Assembly: GCA_041659285.1 (NCBI GenBank)
Contig: JBAZYO010000007.1
Location: forward strand, 242,198 to 306,197
Reading direction: 5' to 3'
Origin: Vicinamibacterales bacterium
GTDB lineage: Bacteria > Acidobacteriota > Vicinamibacteria > Vicinamibacterales > UBA2999
Length of the DNA: 64,000 bases
Part shown: piece by piece, positions 20,532 to 28,197 of the stretch
Position numbering within the stretch: position 1 is the stretch's first letter
Layout: each line of letters starts with the position of its first letter
Notes under the pieces: model-generated
Told to the model about the DNA's origin: nothing
Database searches by the model: none
The model's input: the letters and a program-made list of their open reading frames with translations, nothing else
Made by a program: the position numbers and the translations under genes

Positions 20532-21727
20532 TGCCGGCGCAGTTCGGCCTGTATAATCGTGCCTCGATGCTGGATGTAGCGATCGTCGGCGGCGGACCGG
20601 GCGGAATGTCGGCGGCGCGCCACCTGGCCGCGGGCGGCTGGTCGGTTGCGGTGTTCGAGGAGCACGACAACATCGGCGCCCCCGTGCATTGCACCGGCGT
20701 GCTCGCCGAGAACGTCGTCCGCGACCTCGGCGTCGCCGGCGACGTGGTGCTCAACGCCTTGACGACGGTGCGTTTCGTGGCCCCGGCCGGGCACACGTTT
20801 GACTACACCACGGCCAGCACCGAAGCGGTGGTCATCGATCGGGCCGCCTTCGATGGCGCGTTGGCCGGCAAGGCGGTAGCGGCCGGCGCCTGTGTACATC
20901 GCGGACGGCGCGTGATTGGCGTCGAACCGGTCGCCAACGGCGTCGAGGTCGCGTTCGCCACCGGGGATCCGGTGTCGGCGCGCGCGGTGATCCTGGCGTG
21001 CGGCGCCAACTACACCATCCAGAAACGACTCGGCCTGGGCATGCCCTCGGCGTTCCTGCAGTCGGCCCAACTCGAACTGCCGGTCGAACGGCTCGGCGAC
21101 GTCGAGCTCCATTTCGGATCCGAGATTGCGCCGAAAGGGTTCGCCTGGGCGGTGCCCGTCAGGCGTCCGGCCGGCACCTTCGCGCGCATCGGCCTGATGG
21201 CCGACGGCGATGCCGGCGTGTATTTTTCGAGAATGCTCGAGCGGGTGCGCGAGCGGTGGGGGGTGGCGGTCGACGACCTGCCGGCGCCGCGCCGGCGCAT
21301 GTTGCCGCTCGGCAGCGTGGGCCGGAGCTTTGCGGATCGGGTGGTCGCGGTCGGGGATGCGGCGGGCCTGGTGAAGCCGACCACCGGAGGCGGGATTTAC
21401 TACAGCGTGATCAGCGGCGAGATTGCGGCGGAGGTGCTTGGCTCACAGCTGGCCGACGGCGACCTCTCGGCCCACGCCCTGAAGGACTACGAACGGCGCT
21501 GGCGCGGGCGTTTCCAGTCGGAGTTCAGCGCGCAGCTGGCGCTGCGCTTCGTCGCGCAGAAGATGCGCGATGCCGACATCGACGCGCTGTTCACGCTCGC
21601 CACCACCGACGGGATCCTGCCGCTGGTGCGGCAGACCGCCCGGTTCAACAAGCATCGCGACTTCATTCTCGCGCTGTTGAAGCATCCACCAGCGCGGCGC
21701 GCGCTGTTCGCCCGGCTCGCCAGCTAG
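20528..21727 (+). CDS. Geranylgeranyl-reductase-family FAD oxidoreductase
   Basis: 399 residues from the overlapping ATG at 20528, or 386 from the ATG at 20567 (MLDVAIVGGGPGG), which is where the family usually begins. The FAD-binding GGGPGG motif is at the N-terminus. RVVAVGDAAGLVKPTTGGG, the second FAD motif of the GGR family, lies at about 275-293. Family members reduce isoprenoid double bonds of lipids or related substrates. As the last gene of the plus-strand polysaccharide operon it might act on the polyprenyl carrier, which is inference. A perfect TATAAT sits 10 bp before 20567. Confidence 0.87.
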   Translation: MMPAQFGLYNRASMLDVAIVGGGPGGMSAARHLAAGGWSVAVFEEHDNIGAPVHCTGVLAENVVRDLGVAGDVVLNALTTVRFVAPAGHTFDYTTASTEAVVIDRAAFDGALAGKAVAAGACVHRGRRVIGVEPVANGVEVAFATGDPVSARAVILACGANYTIQKRLGLGMPSAFLQSAQLELPVERLGDVELHFGSEIAPKGFAWAVPVRRPAGTFARIGLMADGDAGVYFSRMLERVRERWGVAVDDLPAPRRRMLPLGSVGRSFADRVVAVGDAAGLVKPTTGGGIYYSVISGEIAAEVLGSQLADGDLSAHALKDYERRWRGRFQSEFSAQLALRFVAQKMRDADIDALFTLATTDGILPLVRQTARFNKHRDFILALLKHPPARRALFARLAS

Positions 21728-21732
21728 TCTGG

Positions 21733-21756
21733 CAGGCTGCTGAAAAACGCAGCCTG
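21733..21756. terminator. Perfect 8-bp hairpin after the plus-strand operon
   Basis: CAGGCTGC and GCAGCCTG enclose the loop TGAAAAAC, 6 bp after the stop of the flavoprotein gene. There is no U tract. The same text also looks like some transposon ends, but no partner end was found. Confidence 0.5.
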
Positions 21757-21771
21757 AAGTGAAAAGTGTGA

Positions 21772-21951
21772 AGTGACAGGTCAGAACGGGATGGTGGTGT
21801 GCGTCGGTTGTCGACCCGCGCCGAGATGATTCGCGACGCAGCGGGGACGCCGATCCGGATGATCGGCCTGACCAACGATGTCACCGAGCGAGTGGAGTTG
21901 CTGGCGGCCGAGCGGCGGTCTCGCGCGGCCGCTGAAGAAGCTGGGGCCTAG
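21772..21951 (+). pseudogene. Remnant of a PAS/PAC sensor gene (3' fragment)
   Basis: The plus-strand frame from 21772 to the TAG at 21951 reads, in its middle part, RDAAGTPIRMIGLTNDVTER followed by VELLAAERRSRAAAEEAGA. This is the C-terminal half of a PAC motif plus the start of a linker helix, as found inside multi-PAS sensor kinases. Nothing before it encodes the rest of a PAS domain and the frame closes right after, so it is a leftover fragment, not a working gene. A possible GTG start exists at 21799 without a good ribosome site. The surrounding 21,728-22,022 stretch has no other gene. Confidence 0.6.
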
Positions 21952-22022
21952 AACGGGCCCTACGTTAGGCAGGGGAGGCCTCTAATACGGCCTATCGTCC
22001 GTGATCGGCAGGGCGTCGCTGA

Positions 22023-24455
22023 TCACGCGGGCCGGGTCTGCCGCAGGAGGGCAATCGCCGCGGGAATCAACAACAGGTAGCAGCAGCCAGCGAGAATCAT
22101 CGTCACGTTGATCCCAAACGCGATGCCGATCATCACCGCCAGCACCGACGCCAGGACGCCGGTGGCGCCGTTGATTCCCCAGAACCATGGCGCCGGTTCC
22201 CGGCTGATGGCTTCGACCAGCCGCATGCCGGTCGGGAATGCGAATCCCATCAGGAAGCCGGCCGGCATCAACACCGCCAGGGAGACGGCGATGCGGATTG
22301 GCAAGGCGCGCGAGGTCATCGCCTCGAATACCAGAGGCAGCACCAACTGCGCGCTGATGAGATAGGCGGCGACGATCACGCCCCAGGTCACGATGCGCGC
22401 GCTCGTGCTGAGCGGCAATCGTTCCGAGACGAGGCTGCCAACTCCAGTCGAGAGAATCAGGCTGAACAGGCAGACACCCATGGCGTAGATGGGGTGACCG
22501 AGAAAGACGCCAAAGTACTGCAACAGCGAGATCTCCGCCAACATGAAACCGGCGCCGATCAGCGCGAAGTACGCCGTGCCGGCGCGAATCAACCCGCGCG
22601 GCGCCGATCTCGCCGCCCGCCGCAGCGGCAGGACGATGGTACAGATGACGGCGACGGTAGCGATCAGCAGGATCAATACCAGCGACACCGAGGCGACCAG
22701 GTTGCCGCGCATCACGCCGCCGCCAATCTCGCTTCGCCACAACCGCGGTAATACCTCCGGGATGTGCTGGAACCGCAGCTGGTTGAAGAAGAACGGCTTG
22801 TTGTCGGTCGACACCGTGAGGTCGAGCCACCCCGTTGACGCCACCTGGTCAAGTTGTCGTCGATCGGGCGCTGCCATGATGCCGCCGATGATGCCGGTTG
22901 GAAGCTCCGCATCGGGATCGATTAGCACCTTGAAATTGAGTCGCGTGGCGGCCTCCCGCAGCGCAGCCAGTTGCCCAGGCGCCAACGGATTCCTGGAGAG
23001 CACCAGCGTGGCCACCCGGTAGCCGGTGGCAACGAACACGTGGCGGCGCGGGTGGCTGGCGCCAGCATCCATCAATGTCGCCATCGCCAGTGCGATCATG
23101 CGTCCGGATTCGTTGACATCGTCGGGGTTGTACCAGCGGCTCACGGTGAACACGCCGCGGTCGGTGAGGCGGCTGGTGAAGGCCCGCCAGCCCTCCAGGG
23201 TGTACAGGCCGTTTTCGGACAGGGTGAACGCGCCGGCTCCGGTGGCCGCCCAGGTGTCGATCATGCTCATCTGGATCAAGTCGAACGATTGATTCGTTGC
23301 CGCAAACCACGATCGCGCATCGTCGACTTCCAGCTTCAGGCCCGGCACCGTCCGCAAGCCCGAGAACGGCGCATAGAACGGATCGCGGAGATGCAGGTCG
23401 ACGAAGATGCGGTTCAGCTCGACGCCGGTGATGTCTTCGACACCGAACAGGTGGGCCGAGAGGACGTCTCGTCCGCCGCCGACACCGATGACCGCTGACT
23501 TCCTGACCGCAGGCAAGTGATAGGCGAGATTGACTAGGTCGTACTTCAGGAAGTCGATCGAGGCCTTCGTGCCGTCGAAGTGGTGCATCGCGGTGCCGGC
23601 GGCGCCGTCAATATTGAGATGAGCCTGTTCGACGCGGACGTCCATCGGCATCGTCGACGATTGGCTCCACAACGTCGGGAACTCGTTGTAGGGACGGTAG
23701 GCGACGATGCGCGAGTACGAGTTCCAGCGTTCAGTGCGCGATTGCCAACCGGACTCGATGTTGTCCTTGACCATCACCGGCTTGAAGCCCAATCGCGCGC
23801 CGCTGTTCAGGGGAATCAAGACTGCAAGCACCGCCACTGTGAACGCCGGCCTCCGCCACCGCGGACGCGCATCCAGTGCCGCGCGCTCAGTGGCCGTGGC
23901 GGCGCGCACAAATGCCAGCGCGGCGGCGCCGGCAACGAAACCGGCCACGAGAATCGCGGTGGGCCCGTCGAGGACGTCGAGGATCACGACCACGGCGGCG
24001 CAGCCGAGCGCCGCGCCCAGCAGGTCGACGCCGTAGACCAGTGACACCGGAAACGGGCTTCGCGTCAGGGCCAGGCTGACCGCGATGCCGGCGAACACGT
24101 ATGGCGCCGTCATCGCCGCCATCAGCAGGACGACGCTGAACACCGAACTCATGGTCGGCACGAGCCTCGTGATCAGCGAGAACTGCACCATGACCGATGC
24201 CGGCATGGCTACCGCGGTCAGCAGCGACATGTCGGAGAGCCAGGTCGACAACGCCTCGGGTGAGACGCGGGACCCCTTGAGATACAGCCAGACCGCGCCA
24301 GCGGTCATGCCAAGCATGGCGACGCTGATGGCAAAGAACGCCAGGTAGTACCAGGCGATGACGGACAGGATGCGCGTCTGGACAATCTGGAAGACGAGCA
24401 CCGCAAACGTGATGAGGAAGACTCCCGCGAGGAATTCGAAGCGCCGAGGTCGCAT
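22023..24455 (-). CDS. Polytopic membrane protein with spermidine-synthase-like domain
   Basis: 810 residues. The N-terminal half has about six to seven membrane helices (FLAGVFLITFAVLVFQIVQT onward). The middle soluble domain has a Rossmann SAM-type motif (AVIGVGGGRDVLSAHLFG, then ITGVELN) as in spermidine synthases. The C-terminal part has another set of helices. This is the membrane-bound 'spermidine synthase-like' family, whose reaction is mostly unknown. It is the last gene of the 30-kb minus-strand operon, 9 bp after the GT2 gene. Whether it belongs functionally to the polysaccharide pathway is unclear. Confidence 0.82.
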   Translation of the reverse strand: MRPRRFEFLAGVFLITFAVLVFQIVQTRILSVIAWYYLAFFAISVAMLGMTAGAVWLYLKGSRVSPEALSTWLSDMSLLTAVAMPASVMVQFSLITRLVPTMSSVFSVVLLMAAMTAPYVFAGIAVSLALTRSPFPVSLVYGVDLLGAALGCAAVVVILDVLDGPTAILVAGFVAGAAALAFVRAATATERAALDARPRWRRPAFTVAVLAVLIPLNSGARLGFKPVMVKDNIESGWQSRTERWNSYSRIVAYRPYNEFPTLWSQSSTMPMDVRVEQAHLNIDGAAGTAMHHFDGTKASIDFLKYDLVNLAYHLPAVRKSAVIGVGGGRDVLSAHLFGVEDITGVELNRIFVDLHLRDPFYAPFSGLRTVPGLKLEVDDARSWFAATNQSFDLIQMSMIDTWAATGAGAFTLSENGLYTLEGWRAFTSRLTDRGVFTVSRWYNPDDVNESGRMIALAMATLMDAGASHPRRHVFVATGYRVATLVLSRNPLAPGQLAALREAATRLNFKVLIDPDAELPTGIIGGIMAAPDRRQLDQVASTGWLDLTVSTDNKPFFFNQLRFQHIPEVLPRLWRSEIGGGVMRGNLVASVSLVLILLIATVAVICTIVLPLRRAARSAPRGLIRAGTAYFALIGAGFMLAEISLLQYFGVFLGHPIYAMGVCLFSLILSTGVGSLVSERLPLSTSARIVTWGVIVAAYLISAQLVLPLVFEAMTSRALPIRIAVSLAVLMPAGFLMGFAFPTGMRLVEAISREPAPWFWGINGATGVLASVLAVMIGIAFGINVTMILAGCCYLLLIPAAIALLRQTRPA

Positions 24456-24462
24456 GATTAGG

Positions 24463-24480
24463 GTCTAGTCTAGACTAGAC
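24463..24480. repeat. Perfect 18-bp palindrome with three CTAG-type steps
   Basis: GTCTAGTCTAGACTAGAC is its own reverse complement. It spans the last codons and stop of the GT2 gene and the 9-bp gap to the next gene. CTAG is usually rare in bacterial coding DNA, so the density here is striking. Confidence 0.6.
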
Positions 24481-25280
24481 TGGCCGGGAGGCGGCGGACC
24501 CGGCGGCGGATCACCGGCGATCCGCCGCTCGACGAGGTAGAGGGCCAGGATCAACTCCGCGGCGCTGCGCTGCAGCGCGTAGTAGAGGCCGGCGGTGCCG
24601 TCGAGAATCCCGCCGCGAACCAGGTAGCAGTACACGAACATCGCCGGCGGCATCACCACGATCAGGCGGCGGACCCGGTCGATCGCTGTCAGCGCCTCGG
24701 GTGGCGTCCCGGTCAGCTTCTCCACTTCCAGCCGCATGTAACGCGACTGCGCCGCCAGCCACTGCGACAGCGGCTTGCGATCATCGTGGCGAATGCGGCC
24801 GGCGAGCCAGCCGAGCCGGCCATCGACGCGGACCCGCTGCGTGTGCCCGTCCTGGAGATACACGGCCCCGGCGCGGCGATACAACACGACGACCGGCGGA
24901 TATGCGGCGCCCCTGAGCGGCCGGCCGTTGATGCAGTAGTCAAACGAGGCCCAGTAGCCGTCAATCCCCTCGCCGGGTTCGAACGCCGCGAGTTCCGCCA
25001 CGGCGGCGTCGGCGAGCACGAAATCCGCATCGAGCGCCAGCACCCACTCGGTGGCGATTCCGGTCTCGTGCAGGGCGAAGTTCCACTGCTCGGCGTGCGT
25101 CGTGAACGCCCGCGAGAACACCCTGACCTTGGGGTGCGCCGCCGCGATCGCGGTGGTCGCGTCGCTGCTGCCGCTGTCCACCACGACGATGTCGGTAGCA
25201 AACGACAGCCGTGCCAGCGTGCGCCCGAGATTGGGCGCTTCGTTGAACGTCAGCAGGACCGCGGTAATGGGTCGCGGCAC
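24465..25280 (-). CDS. GT2 glycosyltransferase (WaaE/KdtX-like)
   Basis: 271 residues. The GT-A nucleotide-binding N-terminus ITAVLLTFNEAPNLGRTLARL is followed by IVVVDSGSSDAT and the metal-binding region LALDADFVLAD. AEQWNFAL and RLGWLAGRIRHDDRKPLSQW match the WaaE-type subgroup that transfers a sugar to a lipid-linked or LPS core acceptor. The tail is Pro-rich (GDPPPGPPPPGQSS). It begins immediately after the stop of the deleted methyltransferase gene. The acceptor is not known. Confidence 0.88.
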   Translation of the reverse strand: MPRPITAVLLTFNEAPNLGRTLARLSFATDIVVVDSGSSDATTAIAAAHPKVRVFSRAFTTHAEQWNFALHETGIATEWVLALDADFVLADAAVAELAAFEPGEGIDGYWASFDYCINGRPLRGAAYPPVVVLYRRAGAVYLQDGHTQRVRVDGRLGWLAGRIRHDDRKPLSQWLAAQSRYMRLEVEKLTGTPPEALTAIDRVRRLIVVMPPAMFVYCYLVRGGILDGTAGLYYALQRSAAELILALYLVERRIAGDPPPGPPPPGQSSLD

Positions 25281-25649
25281 TCAGCCTCGTTTCGTCGCGA
25301 CCAGGATCATGTTCTTCCACAGCCATGGAACGCGGCCATGAAAGCGCATGCCCTCCACCGAGAAGTAACTCGAGGCAATGTCGGTCAGGGTTCTGACGCT
25401 GAAGAACTTCACGTGGCCGCCGTCCCAATCGACGCCGAGGACGTGATAACCGGCCGCGCCGAGCAGGCCCGCCAGGTAGCCGTTGCCACAGCCCAGGTCG
25501 CAAATGGTGCGCACGCCAGGTTGTTCGACGATGCACTGGAGCACGGCGGCCGCCACGGCCTCGCCGACGGCGCCGCTCATCGCCGCGGTGCCCTCTTCTC
25601 CCCACGAGTGAAGCACGCGTTCGATCTCGGGCGGGTCGCGGTGACTCAT
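25281..25649 (-). pseudogene. Class I SAM methyltransferase with large internal in-frame deletion
   Basis: 122 residues where the family has about 220-240. The N-terminus with motif I is intact (TICDLGCGNGYLAGLLGAAG, then VLGVD). It then jumps straight to WDGGHVKFFSVRTLTDIASS and GRVPWLWKNMILVATK, which in full-length relatives form the last part of the protein. The middle of about 100-120 residues (motifs II-III and the substrate pocket) is absent, yet the frame is kept. It is therefore likely inactive, or a SAM-binding remnant. It overlaps the upstream GT gene by ATGA, so translation of the operon is not broken. Confidence 0.75.
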
Positions 25650-26821
25650 GGGTGCCCTCCGGTCGCGGACGCGATGGCCTCCTGGTAGACGCCCTCCATC
25701 TGTTGCGCGACGCGATCCCAGGTAAAAGACCGGACCACGGCCGCGCGCCCGCGCGCGCCGGCCTCGGCCCGCAGCGCGGGGCTGCTGACGATCTCATCCA
25801 GCTTCGCGCCCAGCACGGCGGGCTTGCCGTCAACCACCCAGCCGGCGTTGGTGTCGGCGACTACCTCGGCGATGCCTACCTCTGGCGTCACCACGACGGG
25901 ACAGCCGACGGCCATCGCCTCGAGCACGACGTTGCCGAAGTTCTCCGAGTACGACGGCAACACCAGCACCGCCGCCATCCGCAGGATCGCGGCCTTGTCG
26001 GCACCGTGCACCGGCCCGACGAACGTCACGCGGCCGGCCACGCCCAGCGCGACGGCGCGCCGCTCCAGGATCGGCCACTCGCCATCCTCGTCGTTGCCGG
26101 CGAGAACCAGCCGGAGCGCGGGCGCGAATGCCAGCGCCGCGATCAGCCGGTCGATGCCCTTCTTCCAGTTGATGCGGCCGAGGAACAACACGAACGGCGC
26201 CGCGGATCCGAGGGCGCGGATGACCGGGGACGGCTCGGCGCCGGCGCCGGACCCGAGTTCGACACCGTTGGGGATCTTGCGAAGCGGCGGCAGGTTGAAT
26301 CCGAACTTCAGCGCCCCGTCGGCTTCGCGCTGGCTGGTCACGTGGATGGCCGCGGCGGCCTCGAGATTGCGATGCTCGATGAAGCCGATGACCGCCGCCT
26401 TCCAGAAGGCGTTCTTGCTCTCGATCAATTCTTTCTCCAGCATGCCTCTGGGCGAGACGACGTACGGCACGCCGGCCGCGCGCGCGTGCCGCGCCGCCGC
26501 CCACAGCGGCCACAGGTAAATCGCATGCGTGTGCAGGACATCGAAGTCGCGGATGCGGCGCCGGAGCGCCTCGCCAAGCGCCGGCGCCCAATACAGCCGC
26601 CGGAGGTGGCGCGACTGGAAGTACCACACCGTCACGCCGTCAAGCATGACCGGCGTCGCGATTGGCACCGGCGAATCCACGGGGCCGTCAACGCTGGTGG
26701 TGAACACGTGCACGTCGTGCCCGCGCGCCGCCAGCGCCTTGCACAAGCCATGCACCGAGACGATGGTGCCGCCGTACCGTACCGCGGGCAGGTACGACGC
26801 GACGACGTGGAGAATCCTCAC
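25646..26821 (-). CDS. GT4 glycosyltransferase
   Basis: 391 residues from the GTG at 26821, chosen because it overlaps the previous stop (GTGA) and gives the normal N-terminus RILHVVASYLPAVRYGGT. GT-B fold. FVLFLGRINWKKGIDRLI opens the C-domain, and SYSENFGNVVLEAMAVGCPV holds the E(x7)E nucleotide-sugar motif. HTHAIYLWPLW and SPRGML are typical of the capsule/EPS GT4 enzymes. Sugar specificity is not predictable. Confidence 0.9.
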   Translation of the reverse strand: MRILHVVASYLPAVRYGGTIVSVHGLCKALAARGHDVHVFTTSVDGPVDSPVPIATPVMLDGVTVWYFQSRHLRRLYWAPALGEALRRRIRDFDVLHTHAIYLWPLWAAARHARAAGVPYVVSPRGMLEKELIESKNAFWKAAVIGFIEHRNLEAAAAIHVTSQREADGALKFGFNLPPLRKIPNGVELGSGAGAEPSPVIRALGSAAPFVLFLGRINWKKGIDRLIAALAFAPALRLVLAGNDEDGEWPILERRAVALGVAGRVTFVGPVHGADKAAILRMAAVLVLPSYSENFGNVVLEAMAVGCPVVVTPEVGIAEVVADTNAGWVVDGKPAVLGAKLDEIVSSPALRAEAGARGRAAVVRSFTWDRVAQQMEGVYQEAIASATGGHP

Positions 26822-28197
26822 CGCCCGTAGACCGGCGTCGTGGCCGGAGCGGTGTAGCGGCTGACCGCCCACCACGCCACCAGGGCATAGCTCATGAGCA
26901 CCAGGTCCTGCATCGATCGCATGCCGGCCATCAGCACCATCACCGACAGGGAATACACGATGGGATTGCCGGCCTGGTTGCCGATGTCCCGCAAGACGCA
27001 CGCCATCGCCGCCAATCGGCCGTGGAGCCAGCCGCCGAAGACCACGGCAAACCAACCGTAGCTGATATACCACTCGCCGATGATGGAGGTCGACAGGCTG
27101 ACGCCCTTCATGCCGATCTCGGTCGGCAGATCGAAGCCCGGAGAAATCGGCTTGCCCGGCCACAAGATGCGCGGGATCGGGCGGACGAGCGTGAATACGA
27201 GTTGTCGATGCCGGACGAACGGAACGCGGGACGGCAGAAACTCGATGACCTGTGCCAGCCGCAGGAAATTGTCGTCCACGTGCAGGTAGTCGTATTCACT
27301 CCCTCGCTCCAGGTATTGTTCGTAGCCGCCGGACCGGATGTTCAGGATGAACTGCGCCGTCCAGGCCAGCGCGATGACGCCGAACCCCACGACCAGGAAA
27401 TTCTTGACACGCAGGCCGGGGTTGGCCTGGATCCACACCATCAGCGCCGCGCCGACGGTCACGGCGATGACGCGGCGGCCGCCGCCGGTAGACAGGAAGA
27501 GCAACATGACCGCGGAGCAGGCGACGGAAAAGAGGCTCTGGAACGACAACAGGCCCCGCCGCGCGATCAGCAAGGCGGTGAGGCTGGGCAGCACGTAGCC
27601 GAAGTACTGGGCCTGGTCGCGGAACGACTCCCACCCGCCCAGCTGGCCACGGCCCCATGGCACCGACCATCGCTGCTGCCCGACGTATGAGAACATCCGC
27701 GCGATGTCGAAGTCCACGGAGTAGAGAAAGTTGAACATGCCGAGCGCAAAACAGATCGGCACCGCCTTCACGATCGTGTCGGCGTGCAGCGGCACCTTGA
27801 CGCCCTCCACGATCCAGGTGGGAATTCGCCACGGCCGTCCGGAGGCGCCAAGCCACATCGCCGCTGCCGAGACACCAATCGCCTCCAGCGCGAGCCGCAG
27901 GCTCTCGTCCTTCGCTTCGTCGAGTGCGTAAGCGCCCTGGATCAGGTCGAGCAGCAGCCAGGCGACGAACCCCAACGCCACAAAGTTCTCGGCATTGGTT
28001 GCCGACGGCCCACCGCCGATGGCACGCAGCACTGGCACGATCATGATGGCGACGGTCAGGATCCACGCTGAGACGACCAGCGCGCCGCGGGGCGTGGGGT
28101 TCGCCGGAAACCACACCACCGCCGCGAGGTAGGTGCCGAACAGCGACAACACACACGCCAGCAGCGCGCCGGACTTGCCTTCGACGAGGTTAAGCAT
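26818..28197 (-). CDS. Second polymerase-like membrane protein (Wzy-type)
   Basis: 459 residues with about ten to twelve membrane helices and one large hydrophilic loop (about residues 300-380, including RPIPRILWPGKPISPGFD and GEWYISYGWFAVVFGG). This resembles O-antigen polymerases of the Wzy/oligosaccharide repeat unit polymerase type, which are recognised mainly by topology. It overlaps the asparagine synthase gene by 8 bp and the GT4 gene by 4 bp. With the Wzy-like protein at 15,515 the locus would have two such enzymes: one polymerase and one ligase, or two polymers. Confidence 0.75.
   Translation of the reverse strand: MLNLVEGKSGALLACVLSLFGTYLAAVVWFPANPTPRGALVVSAWILTVAIMIVPVLRAIGGGPSATNAENFVALGFVAWLLLDLIQGAYALDEAKDESLRLALEAIGVSAAAMWLGASGRPWRIPTWIVEGVKVPLHADTIVKAVPICFALGMFNFLYSVDFDIARMFSYVGQQRWSVPWGRGQLGGWESFRDQAQYFGYVLPSLTALLIARRGLLSFQSLFSVACSAVMLLFLSTGGGRRVIAVTVGAALMVWIQANPGLRVKNFLVVGFGVIALAWTAQFILNIRSGGYEQYLERGSEYDYLHVDDNFLRLAQVIEFLPSRVPFVRHRQLVFTLVRPIPRILWPGKPISPGFDLPTEIGMKGVSLSTSIIGEWYISYGWFAVVFGGWLHGRLAAMACVLRDIGNQAGNPIVYSLSVMVLMAGMRSMQDLVLMSYALVAWWAVSRYTAPATTPVYGR

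Noticed and set aside
21733..21756. Insertion-sequence end
   Set aside because: No matching second end, target duplication or transposase reading frame was found nearby.
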